DNA from: CAYMLQ01 sp964390795
GTDB taxonomy: Bacteria; Verrucomicrobiota; Kiritimatiellia; RFP12; UBA1067
Length of the DNA: 13,368 bases
Assembly: GCA_964390795.1 (NCBI GenBank)
Contig: CAYMLQ010000136.1
Coordinates: 1 to 13,368, forward strand
Reading direction: 5' to 3'
Made by a program: the position numbers and the translations under genes. Positions 1 to 7,250 of the stretch are shown here, piece after piece (positions within the stretch are counted from its first letter, which is position 1; the number at the start of each line of letters is the position of its first letter). A model generated the notes under the pieces. The model was not told the origin of the DNA. It saw nothing but the letters and a program-made list of their open reading frames with translations, and did no database searches.

Positions 1-1
1 G

Positions 2-115
2 AACCAGAAGGCGCAGGATCTGATGATGAACGCGCCCTCGGACGTCACCGAGAAGCAGCTCCGCGAGCTGCATATCAAGATCCGTGGCAAGGAGACGTTG
101 CCGGTCACGCCCTAA
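2..115 (+). CDS. 3' end of an unidentified gene (partial)
   Basis: An open frame enters from the left edge and ends at a TAA at 113-115, giving the last 37 residues of a protein (ending ...RGKETLPVTP). The piece is charged and hydrophilic with no membrane segment, consistent with a soluble C-terminus. It is followed 23 bases later by a good intrinsic terminator, which supports this being a true gene end. I do not recognise the family and no function is assigned. Confidence 0.6.
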   Translation, partial: NQKAQDLMMNAPSDVTEKQLRELHIKIRGKETLPVTP

Positions 116-138
116 GTCGCATGCTTTCCAAACAACGT

Positions 139-170
139 AGAGGGGGCTTTGCACGCCTCCTCTTTTTGTT
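139..170 (+). terminator. Rho-independent terminator
   Basis: A 9-bp stem (139-147 AGAGGGGGC with 155-163 GCCTCCTCT, one G-T pair) closes a 7-base loop. It runs directly into a T-rich tract (TTTTTGTTT). It lies just downstream of the partial gene ending at 115 and should terminate it before the zinc-ribbon gene. Confidence 0.8.
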
Positions 171-176
171 TATGAT
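148..176 (+). promoter_or_regulatory. Candidate sigma-70-type promoter for the zinc-ribbon gene
   Basis: TATGAT at 171-176 is one base from the consensus -10. TTTGCA at 148-153 is a weak -35 at a 17-base spacing. Transcription would start near 183 and leave a leader of roughly 20 bases that includes the GGAGAA ribosome binding site at about 191-196. The -35 overlaps the terminator loop of the preceding gene. The -10 is the stronger part of the call. Confidence 0.35.
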
Positions 177-205
177 ATTTCGGTCTTACGTGGAGAAAGC
201 TCCTT

Positions 206-961
206 ATGTTTAAAGACAAAGCCTACGTGTGTAACCATTGCCGGAAGGTGATCACGTTCTCGAGTGAGGAGGCCGGAACATCGCGCCCCTGCCCCTTCTG
301 TCGCACCCCTCTCACATTGCCCTCCGTTCAGGGCCGTCGCCCTGTTGCGGGAGCCAAGAAGAAAAGCCGGCTCGCCCGCGGCTTCGTGGCGAGTGTGGCG
401 CTCGCATGCGCTGCGGGAGCCTCTCTGCTCCTGTTGCGAGGGAACGCAGTCGAGAAGACACTACAGTCGATCCCGTTCGTGAACCTGGGCGCCCGCCGCA
501 TCACCGTCGCACCTGAACCGGCACGCGCTCGCGGTGTGCGCGCGACCGTTTCGGTCACCGAGGTTCGCTACGCCTGCGCCGACATCTATCACCCGTCGCT
601 CAGGCAGACCTCGCGCACCGAAACGCCCGTCTGCTGCATCAAGCTGGCGATCTGCAACACCGGCAAGAGGCCGGTCGCCTTCCGGTCATGGCGGACGGCC
701 CATACCGCCGGCGAGGCTACGGCGGTCAGGCTGACGGACGGCGCGGGACGCGACTACAGCCGGGTCTCGTTCGGAGCGGAGACCTATCCGCTTGGCATGC
801 GGCAAGAAGCCGAGCTGGCCAGCGGCGACACGCTTTCCGAGCAGCTCCTGTTCATCTCAGGGACCAAGCCAAACGGCGATCTGGAGCTTGTGCTCCCCTG
901 CGAGCATCTGGGCGGCAAAGGAGACCTTCGGTTCCGCATCCCCGCCGCGATGATCCAGTGA
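206..961 (+). CDS. Zinc-ribbon, single-pass membrane protein with extracytoplasmic domain
   Basis: 251 residues. The N-terminus carries two CxxC knuckles (C9/C12 and C29/C32) typical of a small zinc ribbon. A basic stretch (KKKSRLAR, 51-58) leads into one hydrophobic segment at about 59-77. The rest, about 95-251, looks like a beta-rich extracytoplasmic domain in the style of the Ig-like DUF4352 fold, with CC at 143-144 and other scattered cysteines. The predicted topology is a cytoplasmic zinc ribbon with the large domain outside. The ATG at 206 is supported by an upstream GGAGAA. It ends 43 bases from the convergent rnhB stop. The family is not firmly recognised. The architecture is read directly from the sequence; a sensing or envelope role is only inference. 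Confidence 0.8.
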   Translation: MFKDKAYVCNHCRKVITFSSEEAGTSRPCPFCRTPLTLPSVQGRRPVAGAKKKSRLARGFVASVALACAAGASLLLLRGNAVEKTLQSIPFVNLGARRITVAPEPARARGVRATVSVTEVRYACADIYHPSLRQTSRTETPVCCIKLAICNTGKRPVAFRSWRTAHTAGEATAVRLTDGAGRDYSRVSFGAETYPLGMRQEAELASGDTLSEQLLFISGTKPNGDLELVLPCEHLGGKGDLRFRIPAAMIQ

Positions 962-1004
962 CCCCGTTTTGCCGCCCCCTGAACGCCGCCCCTGTCCCCG
1001 GCCC

Positions 1005-1652
1005 TCAGTACTCGAAACCAGTCAGTTTCTGGTTCGCGTCCTGCACGGGGCGGAAGGTGTGGCGGTGCTCGGGACAGGAGCCGTATTTGAAAAGCGCAGC
1101 CATGTGCGCGTTGACTCCATAGCCCTTGTTCACGGCGAATCCGTATTGCGGGTGCTCTGCGCCGAGTTTGCGCATGAAATGGTCTCGGCTGACCTTGGCC
1201 ACCACACTGGCCGCCGCAATGAGGAAGCTTTTTGCGTCACCCTTAACAATCGCCGTCGAGGGGCAGGGCAGCCCTTTCACGGCAAGCCCATCGACCAGCG
1301 CATGATCCGCCTTGACCGATAGCCCCTCCAGCGCGCGGCGCATGGCGCGATGCGTGGCCACCAGGATGTTGACCTCGTCAATCTCCTTCGCCGAGCACCA
1401 GCCCGTAGCGAAAGCGACGCCGGGTGTGTTGGTGAGAATCTCATAAAAGGCTTCGCGCCGCGTCGCGGAGAGCTGCTTAGAGTCCGTGAGTTCCGCGAGT
1501 TCGCCGGCATAGAGTCGCTCCGCCAGTTCCAGCTGCATGGAGACGGCCGCAGCGACCACCGGCCCCGCGAGGCAGCCGCGGCCCGCCTCGTCGACGCCCG
1601 CGAGAACGAACCCTGGCCAGGCCGCCCAACTTTCTTTCTCATACCTTAACAT
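1005..1652 (-). CDS. rnhB: Ribonuclease HII
   Basis: Endonuclease that cuts the RNA strand of RNA-DNA hybrids and acts at ribonucleotides misincorporated in DNA. The 215-residue protein has all four acidic catalytic positions: D21 and E22 in LAGVDEAGRG, D121 in ALVDGLAVKG, and D157 in VAKVSRDHFM. It also has the family motifs LTDSKQLS (55-62), IVKGDAKSFLIAAASVVAKV (135-154) and the C-terminal YGFAVNKGYG and HRHTFRP. Its length is normal and it is intact. The start chosen is the ATG at 1652 (MLRYEKES), which gives a usual distance to motif I. A frame extension to 1724 adds 24 residues that do not look conserved. No good Shine-Dalgarno is seen, only a weak GGGG. An AATAAT about 10 bases before the ATG would allow a near-leaderless transcript. 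Confidence 0.95.
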   Translation of the reverse strand: MLRYEKESWAAWPGFVLAGVDEAGRGCLAGPVVAAAVSMQLELAERLYAGELAELTDSKQLSATRREAFYEILTNTPGVAFATGWCSAKEIDEVNILVATHRAMRRALEGLSVKADHALVDGLAVKGLPCPSTAIVKGDAKSFLIAAASVVAKVSRDHFMRKLGAEHPQYGFAVNKGYGVNAHMAALFKYGSCPEHRHTFRPVQDANQKLTGFEY

Positions 1653-1690
1653 AACCCCATTATTCCATAAGGGGCCTCGCCATGCAACAC

Positions 1691-1775
1691 GGGTGCGAAG
1701 GGTGCGAAGCGGGTGAGCTTCCATTTAGTTTAGTTGAAACACCTAACTCCTAACTCCTAACTTCTAACTTCTCTT
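1691..1775. repeat. Short tandem repeats in the rnhB/dus spacer
   Basis: Two tandem arrays lie in the divergent spacer. GGGTGCGAA occurs twice back to back (1691-1708), followed by a partial unit GCGGGTG. Then CCTAACT occurs three times exactly (1742-1762), followed by TCTAACT (1763-1769) and a decayed TCTCTT. The 7-base period ends about 15 bases upstream of the dus -10 element. Confidence 0.75.
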
Positions 1776-1789
1776 GGGAGCCCCCATCC

Positions 1790-1798
1790 TGCTATACT
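1790..1798 (+). promoter_or_regulatory. Extended -10 promoter for dus
   Basis: TGCTATACT matches an extended -10 (TGn plus TATACT, 5 of 6 consensus bases). No convincing -35 is present, as expected of extended -10 promoters. The predicted transcript would begin near 1805, about 36 bases before the TTG start of the dihydrouridine synthase. Confidence 0.45.
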
Positions 1799-1840
1799 CC
1801 AACCCATCAGCGTTCCCCACTCGATTGACCCCTCCCTGCT

Positions 1841-2995
1841 TTGCACGCCACACTCCATACGCTCTTCAAGCTTCCCGACTCGGGGCATCCGCTGCTCTTT
1901 CTGGCGCCCATGGCGGGCTACACGAACGCGCCGATGCGCCGCCTCTGCCAGCGCCACGGGGCCGCGCTCGCCTACACGGAGATGACCAACGACGTGGGCC
2001 TGCTGCACGACTCGGACAAGACGTGGCACCTGCTCGAGAGCTTCGAAGACGAGGGGCCGGTCGTCGCTCACCTCTACGGCACCGACCCCGCCACACTGGC
2101 CGAGGCCGCCGCCAAAGCCGAACAAACCGGGAGGTTCGTCGGAATCGATCTCAACGCGGGCTGCCCCGTCCACAAGATCACATCCAACGGCGCGGGCGCG
2201 GCGCTGATCAAAGACCCGCAGCGCATCCACGACATCCTCGCCGCCATGCGCCGGGCCGTGTCGCTTCCCCTCACGATCAAGACGCGGCTCGGCCCGCAAC
2301 CGGACAAGGTCGCGATCTTCGACATCCTGCATGCCGCCGAGGCGGCCGGCGCGGACGCGCTCGCCCTGCACGGGCGCTTCACGTCGCAAGGCCACGGCGG
2401 CGAGGTGCATCTCGGCCTGCTGGCCGAGGTCAAAGCCCGCGCCAAGATTCCGATCATCGGCAACGGCGGCGTATGCGCCGCCCACGACGCGCGGCGCATG
2501 CTCCGCGAAACCGGCGTGGACGCGCTCATGATCGCACGCGCCGCCATCGGCAACCCTTGGATTTTTGAAGACCTTCGTCTCGGGCTCGCCTCGGGCGAGG
2601 AGCCGACCGCCTCCGACCGCACGCGCGGACGCACGCGCCGCGACCTGGGCGTAATCCGCGACCAGTTGGAAGCGCACATGTCCGCCGAGTTGGAGCTGCT
2701 CCGCCGCATCCGCGAGCGCTATGACCTGCCGCGGCACGCCATCGACCCAGAAGACTCGCTGGCGACCACGTTCCGCTGCCACCTCTTCCGCTACCTCCAC
2801 GGGCTTAAGGGCTCCTCTTATGTGCGCAGCCGCCTGCACGAGCTGCACACCCTCGCCGACATCCGCGCCGCCGTGGCAAGCTGCCTCGAGCGCGAGGCCG
2901 CCTACCGCGCCGGCGCGCCACACCCGTCCGCCGCCGGGACTGATGGCGAGTCACCCGAACCATGTCCGCCATCCCCCCCCCACTTATGCCGTTAA
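1841..2995 (+). CDS. dus: tRNA-dihydrouridine synthase
   Basis: FMN/NADPH-dependent reduction of uridine to dihydrouridine in tRNA D- or variable-region positions. The TIM-barrel motifs appear in order: FLAPMAGYT (20-28), HLYGTDP (77-83), GIDLNAGCPV (101-110) with catalytic C108, TIKTRLG (145-151) with K147, LHGR (176-179), IIGNGGV (205-211) and IARAAIGNPW (231-240), followed by the helical tRNA-binding domain. No ATG lies between the in-frame stop at 1826-1828 and the first motif, so a TTG at 1841 is the likely start. No Shine-Dalgarno is visible. The last roughly 26 residues are a proline-rich tail encoded over a run of nine C (2973-2981). The bacterial subgroup (A, B or C) is not certain. 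It faces rnhB divergently and the DUF4091 gene convergently. Confidence 0.93.
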   Translation: MHATLHTLFKLPDSGHPLLFLAPMAGYTNAPMRRLCQRHGAALAYTEMTNDVGLLHDSDKTWHLLESFEDEGPVVAHLYGTDPATLAEAAAKAEQTGRFVGIDLNAGCPVHKITSNGAGAALIKDPQRIHDILAAMRRAVSLPLTIKTRLGPQPDKVAIFDILHAAEAAGADALALHGRFTSQGHGGEVHLGLLAEVKARAKIPIIGNGGVCAAHDARRMLRETGVDALMIARAAIGNPWIFEDLRLGLASGEEPTASDRTRGRTRRDLGVIRDQLEAHMSAELELLRRIRERYDLPRHAIDPEDSLATTFRCHLFRYLHGLKGSSYVRSRLHELHTLADIRAAVASCLEREAAYRAGAPHPSAAGTDGESPEPCPPSPPHLCR

Positions 2996-2999
2996 ACTC

Positions 3000-3030
3000 C
3001 GATTGCTGAAGTCTTGGACTTTCGCAATCG
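3000..3030. terminator. Bidirectional hairpin between convergent genes
   Basis: A 14-position stem (3000-3013 with 3017-3030; CGATTGC pairs GCAATCG) with one mismatch, one G-T pair and a 3-base TTG loop. It fills exactly the 37-base gap between the dus stop (2995) and the stop of the minus-strand gene (3033). There is no T tract, so it may act as a 3'-end stabiliser or a weak terminator for both genes. Confidence 0.55.
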
Positions 3031-3032
3031 CG

Positions 3033-4877
3033 TCACGGAGCTGTCAGCTGCTCGATCAAGTCGCCGATCCGCCGGCGAAGGTCATGCGGGATGCGGTTGC
3101 TTTGCGCGTTGGGAGCGGCGGCCTGCAAGGCGGTCTCGGCATCGCCCGTGCCGCCGACAACCCGGTCCGCCGCCGTGGCAAGCAACTCACGCGCCGCGTG
3201 GGCTGCGGCGCTTTCGTGTTGTCCGGCTGGCAGTCCGTTGACGCGCTCGCGCAGGAGACAGAGATACGCATAGTCTTCGCACCCTTCGCGCATCAGCTCC
3301 CAGCGCAGGCTGGGAGCGATGTAGCCCGAGCCGCTGGGAGCGGGATAAAAGAGCTGTCCCATGCCCCAGACCGTGCCGCCGCTGAAATTCGGATAGACAA
3401 AGACCGGGCCCGACCAGGCTTCGGTAAAGGAGCCCAGCGTCTCATAGGTGAGCCAGCCGCGCGCGCCGAGTTTCCACGTCAGCCAGCCGAGACTGCGCGC
3501 GCTGACCGCCGGATAGTCGATGAACATCCGGTAGTTGTCACAAAAGGTGACGACTTCGCCGTGGCTGGCCGCACGCTCGCGGGCTTCTGCGGCATGCTGC
3601 AGATTGCGCAGACACCAGTGGTCGATGAGCCCGTTGAGCGCGGGGGCCGGGTCAGCCGTGGCGAAGGTTTTCAGGCCGGGCGCGGTAGCGCGGACAAAGC
3701 GGACAAAATTCCCGATCACGCGGTAGTTGTTCTCGGGCGTGTCCTGGGCGCGGGTCTCGTCGTGCAGATGATACGTGTAGGGTTCGTCCATCGTGGTGAT
3801 GTAGACGCGACCCAGCCAGCCGCGCCGGGCGAGCACCGCATGCATATGCTTGAGGTAAGCGCCGAAAGTGCGCTGGAACTCTGCGGTCAGCTCACCCTGC
3901 GCATCGCAGATGAAGCCTCCCATCCACCGCTGCTTGGTGACAGCCGGATAGTGCCAGAGAAAATAGACGCCCTGCATCTCTCCGGTTTTACGCGCGCTCC
4001 AGACCGGAAGGAACAGGTGTGTCGCCCGCCCTTCATCCAGCAGTGCCGCCGCCGCCTTCTCCCAAGCGGCGGAATCCACCGTGAGCGCGCCGTCTTTTGA
4101 GATCTGCACCACTGGCGACGGAAGCGGGTCGGGCGTCTGGCCGTGCGCCGCGAAGTCGCGATGCAGCTCCGCGAGCGTGTCCGGCTTCTGCAGCCAGGCG
4201 GTCAGCGCCTGCGGCGAGGCGACACAGGTGTTGAGGAGCGGCGACGCCTCCGGCAGCGCGAATGGCCGCACCACAACGGTGAGCGGAAGGGTGTCCGCCG
4301 TCTCCTTGTCCGCAGGCATCCAGCCCTCGCGCATGAAGTGGAGCTTCATGGTGCCTGTGTAGGCGCCGGCCTTCGTCTCACGCGGCACCCGCACGGTCAC
4401 CAGAAACTGCAGGTTGCGGTTGGGACGCGCATCGCCGCCATCGCGGAGCAGGGGATCGGGGAACTCGCCCGTGCCGGTTTCGTAGGGCATGGGCTGCTTG
4501 ATGCGCGTGCCGCTGGGCTCATCCACGTAGATATACGCCAGGCGCTGCACCGTGAGTGAGGAGGCGCTCAGCGCAGCGCCGCCGGGGCCCAGCAGGTCGC
4601 CGCACGTCACGCCGACCTTCCGCAGCGGCACCTCGCTGCGCAGCACGAGCACAAACGGTTCGAATTCGCCGCATGCGGCAGTGAGCGTCACGCGGTCGCC
4701 TCGGTTCGTCAAGGGAAGGGCTTGCTCCGCCTTGAGTTTCTCCACGGGGTAGAGCGACCAGACGCGATGCTTCCAGCCCTCCACGACGAGTGTGGCGGAC
4801 TGGGCCGCATAGTTGTCGCCGGAAAAGGACTGACCGCACAGCAGCGCAAAAAGAAATACAAAAGGGAGTCTTTTCAT
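3033..4877 (-). CDS. Secreted DUF4091 / GH123-like glycoside hydrolase
   Basis: 614 residues with a signal peptide at 1-20 (KR then a hydrophobic core, ending QSFSG). Residues about 30-205 form an N-terminal beta-sandwich-like part. Residues about 215-540 match the DUF4091 domain, a TIM-barrel relative of GH123. ITTMDEP (360-366) gives an adjacent Asp-Glu pair, D364-E365, as used by GH123 enzymes in substrate-assisted hydrolysis. PSLRWELMREGCEDYAYL (522-539) is the hallmark C-terminal DUF4091 signature. The ATG at 4877 is preceded by TAGGTG as a modest Shine-Dalgarno, which lies in the 3' arm of a hairpin. It probably acts in the periplasm or outside the cell. The substrate is unknown; N-acetylgalactosaminide cleavage is documented for GH123 but cannot be assumed here. 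It is divergent from the DUF1080 gene. Confidence 0.88.
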   Translation of the reverse strand: MKRLPFVFLFALLCGQSFSGDNYAAQSATLVVEGWKHRVWSLYPVEKLKAEQALPLTNRGDRVTLTAACGEFEPFVLVLRSEVPLRKVGVTCGDLLGPGGAALSASSLTVQRLAYIYVDEPSGTRIKQPMPYETGTGEFPDPLLRDGGDARPNRNLQFLVTVRVPRETKAGAYTGTMKLHFMREGWMPADKETADTLPLTVVVRPFALPEASPLLNTCVASPQALTAWLQKPDTLAELHRDFAAHGQTPDPLPSPVVQISKDGALTVDSAAWEKAAAALLDEGRATHLFLPVWSARKTGEMQGVYFLWHYPAVTKQRWMGGFICDAQGELTAEFQRTFGAYLKHMHAVLARRGWLGRVYITTMDEPYTYHLHDETRAQDTPENNYRVIGNFVRFVRATAPGLKTFATADPAPALNGLIDHWCLRNLQHAAEARERAASHGEVVTFCDNYRMFIDYPAVSARSLGWLTWKLGARGWLTYETLGSFTEAWSGPVFVYPNFSGGTVWGMGQLFYPAPSGSGYIAPSLRWELMREGCEDYAYLCLLRERVNGLPAGQHESAAAHAARELLATAADRVVGGTGDAETALQAAAPNAQSNRIPHDLRRRIGDLIEQLTAP

Positions 4878-4882
4878 AACAC

Positions 4883-4916
4883 CTATTCACGCTCAAGGGT
4901 TCCGCCCCGTGAATAG
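4883..4916 (-). promoter_or_regulatory. Leader hairpin overlapping the ribosome binding site of the DUF4091 gene
   Basis: CTATTCACG (4883-4891) and CGTGAATAG (4908-4916) form a perfect 9-bp inverted repeat with a 16-base loop. On the minus strand the 3' arm ends in AATAG, and the sequence then continues GTGTT and the ATG at 4877, so the stem covers most of the AATAGGTG ribosome binding region. It could block translation or be a dyad operator. The rest of the 4878-5270 spacer has no gene. Confidence 0.5.
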
Positions 4917-5041
4917 CCGTGCGGATTCACCCGATTGCTTTTCATTGTGCTGGTGGCGCCGACAACAGTCAACCCCGAATCTTTGCGCCCGACGCCGGCG
5001 GGTGTGTGTCAGAATAGTGATTGATTAAGGAAAAAGATCAC

Positions 5042-5094
5042 GGTGAAAGATGAGGGGGTGCCTTACTCTTGATCGATCTCCCTAATCTTTCACC
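5042..5094. repeat. Long inverted repeat in the divergent spacer
   Basis: GGTGAAAGAT (5042-5051) pairs exactly with ATCTTTCACC (5085-5094). After one mismatch the pairing continues (AGGGGG with TCTCCC, one G-T), giving about 16 pairs over 17 positions. A GATCGATC palindrome lies in the loop (5071-5078). CCCTAATCT recurs at 5080-5088 and 5093-5101 with a 13-base period. No T tract follows, so it is not an obvious terminator. Confidence 0.65.
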
Positions 5095-5243
5095 CTAATC
5101 TCTCCTGTCTCCCAACGAAAGCCGAGGGCTGGAGTGTCCTCGCTCCTGACAGATTCACCGTATCGTCGATGCGCCGCACTCGTCGCCCGCCGTACCCCCG
5201 CCGCCTGCACGAATTCCCGTTTCCCTTCGAGTGCCGGACTTTG

Positions 5244-5249
5244 TATACT
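5244..5249 (+). promoter_or_regulatory. -10 element of the DUF1080 gene
   Basis: TATACT, 5 of 6 consensus bases, sits 27 bases before the ATG at 5271. It is the same hexamer as the dus -10. No good -35 is seen at the correct spacing. A start near 5256 would place the AAAGGAG ribosome binding site (5256-5262) at the very 5' end of the transcript. Confidence 0.35.
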
Positions 5250-5270
5250 GATGGCAAAGGAGAAACACAC

Positions 5271-6044
5271 ATGACCCGCTTCAAGACCGCACTGCTCGCC
5301 TGCTCCCTCGCCCTGACCCTTTCTGCCGCCGAGGAGGGCTGGATCAGCCTCTTCAACGGCAAGGATCTCGCCGGCTGGATCCCGAAAATCAAGGGTTCCC
5401 CCGCGGGCGAGAATTTCGCCAACACGTTCCGCGTCGAGGACGGCCTCATCCAGGTGCGCTACGACGGCTATGACGGCGCGTTCAAGAACCGCTTCGGCCA
5501 CCTCTTCTACAAGGCGCCCTTCACCAACTACATCCTGCGCATCGAGTACCGCTTTGTCGGCGAGCAGCTCCCGGACGGGCCGGGCTGGGCCAAGCGCAAC
5601 AGCGGCGCGATGATCCACGGCCAGTCTCCCGCCTCCATGCGTCAGGATCAGGACTTCCCGGTGTCGATCGAGGTGCAGTTCCTCGGCGGCTCGGGAACCG
5701 GCAACCGCTCCACTGCCAACCTCTGTACCCCCGGCACCAACGTCGAGCGCGACGGCCAGCTCTACACGCCCCACACGCTCAACTCCAAGTCCAAGACCTA
5801 CCACGGCGACCAGTGGGTCACCGTCGAAATCGAGGCGCGCGGCGGCCAGACCATCACCCACCGCATCGAGGGCGAGAGCGTGCTCGCCTACGACAAGCCG
5901 CAGTACGACCCCAAGGACGGCGACGCCAAGCGGCTCATCGAAGCCAACGGCGGCACGCTGCTGATCGAAGGCGGCACGATTTCGCTCCAGTCCGAGAGTG
6001 CCCCCGTCGATTTCCGCAAGGTCGAGATCAAGAGCCTGAAATAA
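5271..6044 (+). CDS. Secreted DUF1080 protein (3-keto-disaccharide hydrolase family)
   Basis: 257 residues. The signal peptide is 1-20 (ALLACSLALTLSAA). The concanavalin-like jelly-roll DUF1080 fold (PF06439) covers residues 22-257, with the typical opening GWISLFNGKDLAGW (23-36), RNSGAMIHG (109-117), VSIEVQFLGG (131-140) and the closing GGTISLQSES...VDFRKVEIK (234-254). Characterised relatives act on 3-keto-glycosides, and the family is greatly expanded in Planctomycetota and Verrucomicrobiota. The ATG at 5271 is supported by AAAGGAG eight bases upstream and by the signal peptide; the open frame continues back to 5169 but the extension looks non-coding. Whether this copy is catalytic or only carbohydrate-binding cannot be told from sequence. 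The methyltransferase gene starts 8 bases after its stop. Confidence 0.9.
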   Translation: MTRFKTALLACSLALTLSAAEEGWISLFNGKDLAGWIPKIKGSPAGENFANTFRVEDGLIQVRYDGYDGAFKNRFGHLFYKAPFTNYILRIEYRFVGEQLPDGPGWAKRNSGAMIHGQSPASMRQDQDFPVSIEVQFLGGSGTGNRSTANLCTPGTNVERDGQLYTPHTLNSKSKTYHGDQWVTVEIEARGGQTITHRIEGESVLAYDKPQYDPKDGDAKRLIEANGGTLLIEGGTISLQSESAPVDFRKVEIKSLK

Positions 6045-6052
6045 GACCCTCT

Positions 6053-7249
6053 ATGCACAAAAATCGTTTCTACATTCTTGGTCACCGACACCCAGCCGGA
6101 CATGTCAAAGAGAGCGAGTCCCCCTCATACGGGGGCTCTTTCCACACCAGTACACCCTCCAAGTTCATCTCGCTTTTCAGCGGGGCAATGGGGCTCGACC
6201 TGGGGCTGGAGGCCGCCGGCTTTGAGGCCGCCGGTTGTCTTGAACTCGACAAGAAGGCCTGTCAAACAATCCGGGCCAACCGCCCTCATCTGCCCGTCAT
6301 CTGCGACGACATCAAAAACTGGACCGGTGACAAGCTGCTTGACGCGTTCAAAGCGCGCCGAGACCAGATCGCCTTCGTCGCGGGCGGGCCGCCCTGCCCT
6401 TCCTTCAGCACGGCCGGCAAGCGCCAGTCCTTCCACGACCCCCGCGGCCAAGTCATGTTTGATTTTCTGCGGATCGTCTCCGAACTCCGTCCACCTTTCT
6501 TTGTCATGGAAAACGTTCGCGGCATTCTCTCCGCCTCATTGGATCATGTGCCGATGGCCAGCCGTACGCGTCAAACGATTCATGAAAAGGGCGGCGTTCT
6601 CAAGCTGCTGAACGAGACCTTCAAGAAAATGGGCTATACCGTGTCTGCCGAATTGGTAAACGCCGCCAATTACGGCACCCCGCAAAAGCGCGAGCGAGTC
6701 GTCTTCTTGGGCAGCAGGGACGGTTTTCAACTGACCATGCCCACCGGTGCCTACGCGCAGCACGAGACGCTCTTCTGCCGCAAATGGCGTACCTTGGGGG
6801 ATGCGCTCAAGGGTCTGCGCGATCCGTCGCCCGAGTTCATCTCGTTCTCAAAAAACCGGCAACGCTATCTCGAACTCCTGAAGGAAGGGGAAAACTGGCG
6901 TTCCCTTCCCGAGCATTTGCAGGCGGAGGCCTTGGGCGGCGCCTATACGTCCACGGGCGGGCGGGTCGGCTTCTTCAGGCGCCTGCGTTTTGACGAGCCC
7001 GCGCCAACGGTGCCGACCAGCCCTGTCCAGAAGAGCACCTGCATCTGTCATCCTACTGAGTTAAGGCCTTTATCCCTGAAGGAATACGCGCGCGTGCAGC
7101 AATTCCCGGACGACTGGGCCTTCCAGGGCTCTGTGTCTGACAAGTACCGACAGATCGGCAATGCGGTACCCGTCGGCCTCGGCTACACAATCGGCACTGC
7201 GCTGAAGCGCTTTCTCGTTAATTTCGAAAAACTGGAGGAGGATGCCTGA
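6053..7249 (+). CDS. DNA (cytosine-5) methyltransferase of a type II restriction-modification system
   Basis: Transfers a methyl group from S-adenosylmethionine to C5 of cytosine at a specific DNA site, protecting it from the partner nuclease. 398 residues with all main motifs: I FISLFSGAMGLDLGLEAAGF (38-57), IV GGPPCPSFS (111-119) with catalytic C115, VI ENVRG (153-157), VIII QKRERV (211-216), a target recognition region about 220-335, IX RPLSLKEYARVQQFP (338-352) and X QIGNAVPVG (367-375). The start is the only in-frame ATG before motif I. It has no clear Shine-Dalgarno, and residues 1-36 look unconserved, with a terminator-like hairpin in their coding sequence. A GGAGGAGG near its 3' end serves the nuclease gene. 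Sequence specificity cannot be read by eye. Confidence 0.95.
   Translation: MHKNRFYILGHRHPAGHVKESESPSYGGSFHTSTPSKFISLFSGAMGLDLGLEAAGFEAAGCLELDKKACQTIRANRPHLPVICDDIKNWTGDKLLDAFKARRDQIAFVAGGPPCPSFSTAGKRQSFHDPRGQVMFDFLRIVSELRPPFFVMENVRGILSASLDHVPMASRTRQTIHEKGGVLKLLNETFKKMGYTVSAELVNAANYGTPQKRERVVFLGSRDGFQLTMPTGAYAQHETLFCRKWRTLGDALKGLRDPSPEFISFSKNRQRYLELLKEGENWRSLPEHLQAEALGGAYTSTGGRVGFFRRLRFDEPAPTVPTSPVQKSTCICHPTELRPLSLKEYARVQQFPDDWAFQGSVSDKYRQIGNAVPVGLGYTIGTALKRFLVNFEKLEEDA
6116..6141 (+). terminator. Terminator-like hairpin inside the start of the methyltransferase gene
   Basis: GAG-T-CCCCC (6116-6124) pairs with GGGGG-CTC (6131-6138): eight pairs with one bulged T and a TCATAC loop, followed by TTT. 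AAAGAG (6107-6112) can alternatively pair with CTCTTT. It lies 72 bases past the DUF1080 stop. It may be the old DUF1080 terminator captured in the methyltransferase reading frame, or an attenuator. Confidence 0.45.
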
Positions 7250-7250
7250 C

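Noticed and set aside
1757..2923. 388-residue minus-strand frame opposite the dihydrouridine synthase
   Set aside because: Shadow of a GC-rich real gene; the composition is low-complexity and the plus strand has clear family motifs in order.
2721..4100. 459-residue plus-strand frame across the dus end and the DUF4091 gene
   Set aside because: Antisense to a protein with signal peptide and DUF4091 signatures; its own translation has no coherent domain.
5082..5861. 259-residue minus-strand frame opposite the DUF1080 gene
   Set aside because: Repetitive valine/glycine/alanine-rich shadow; the plus-strand gene has a signal peptide, a Shine-Dalgarno and family motifs.
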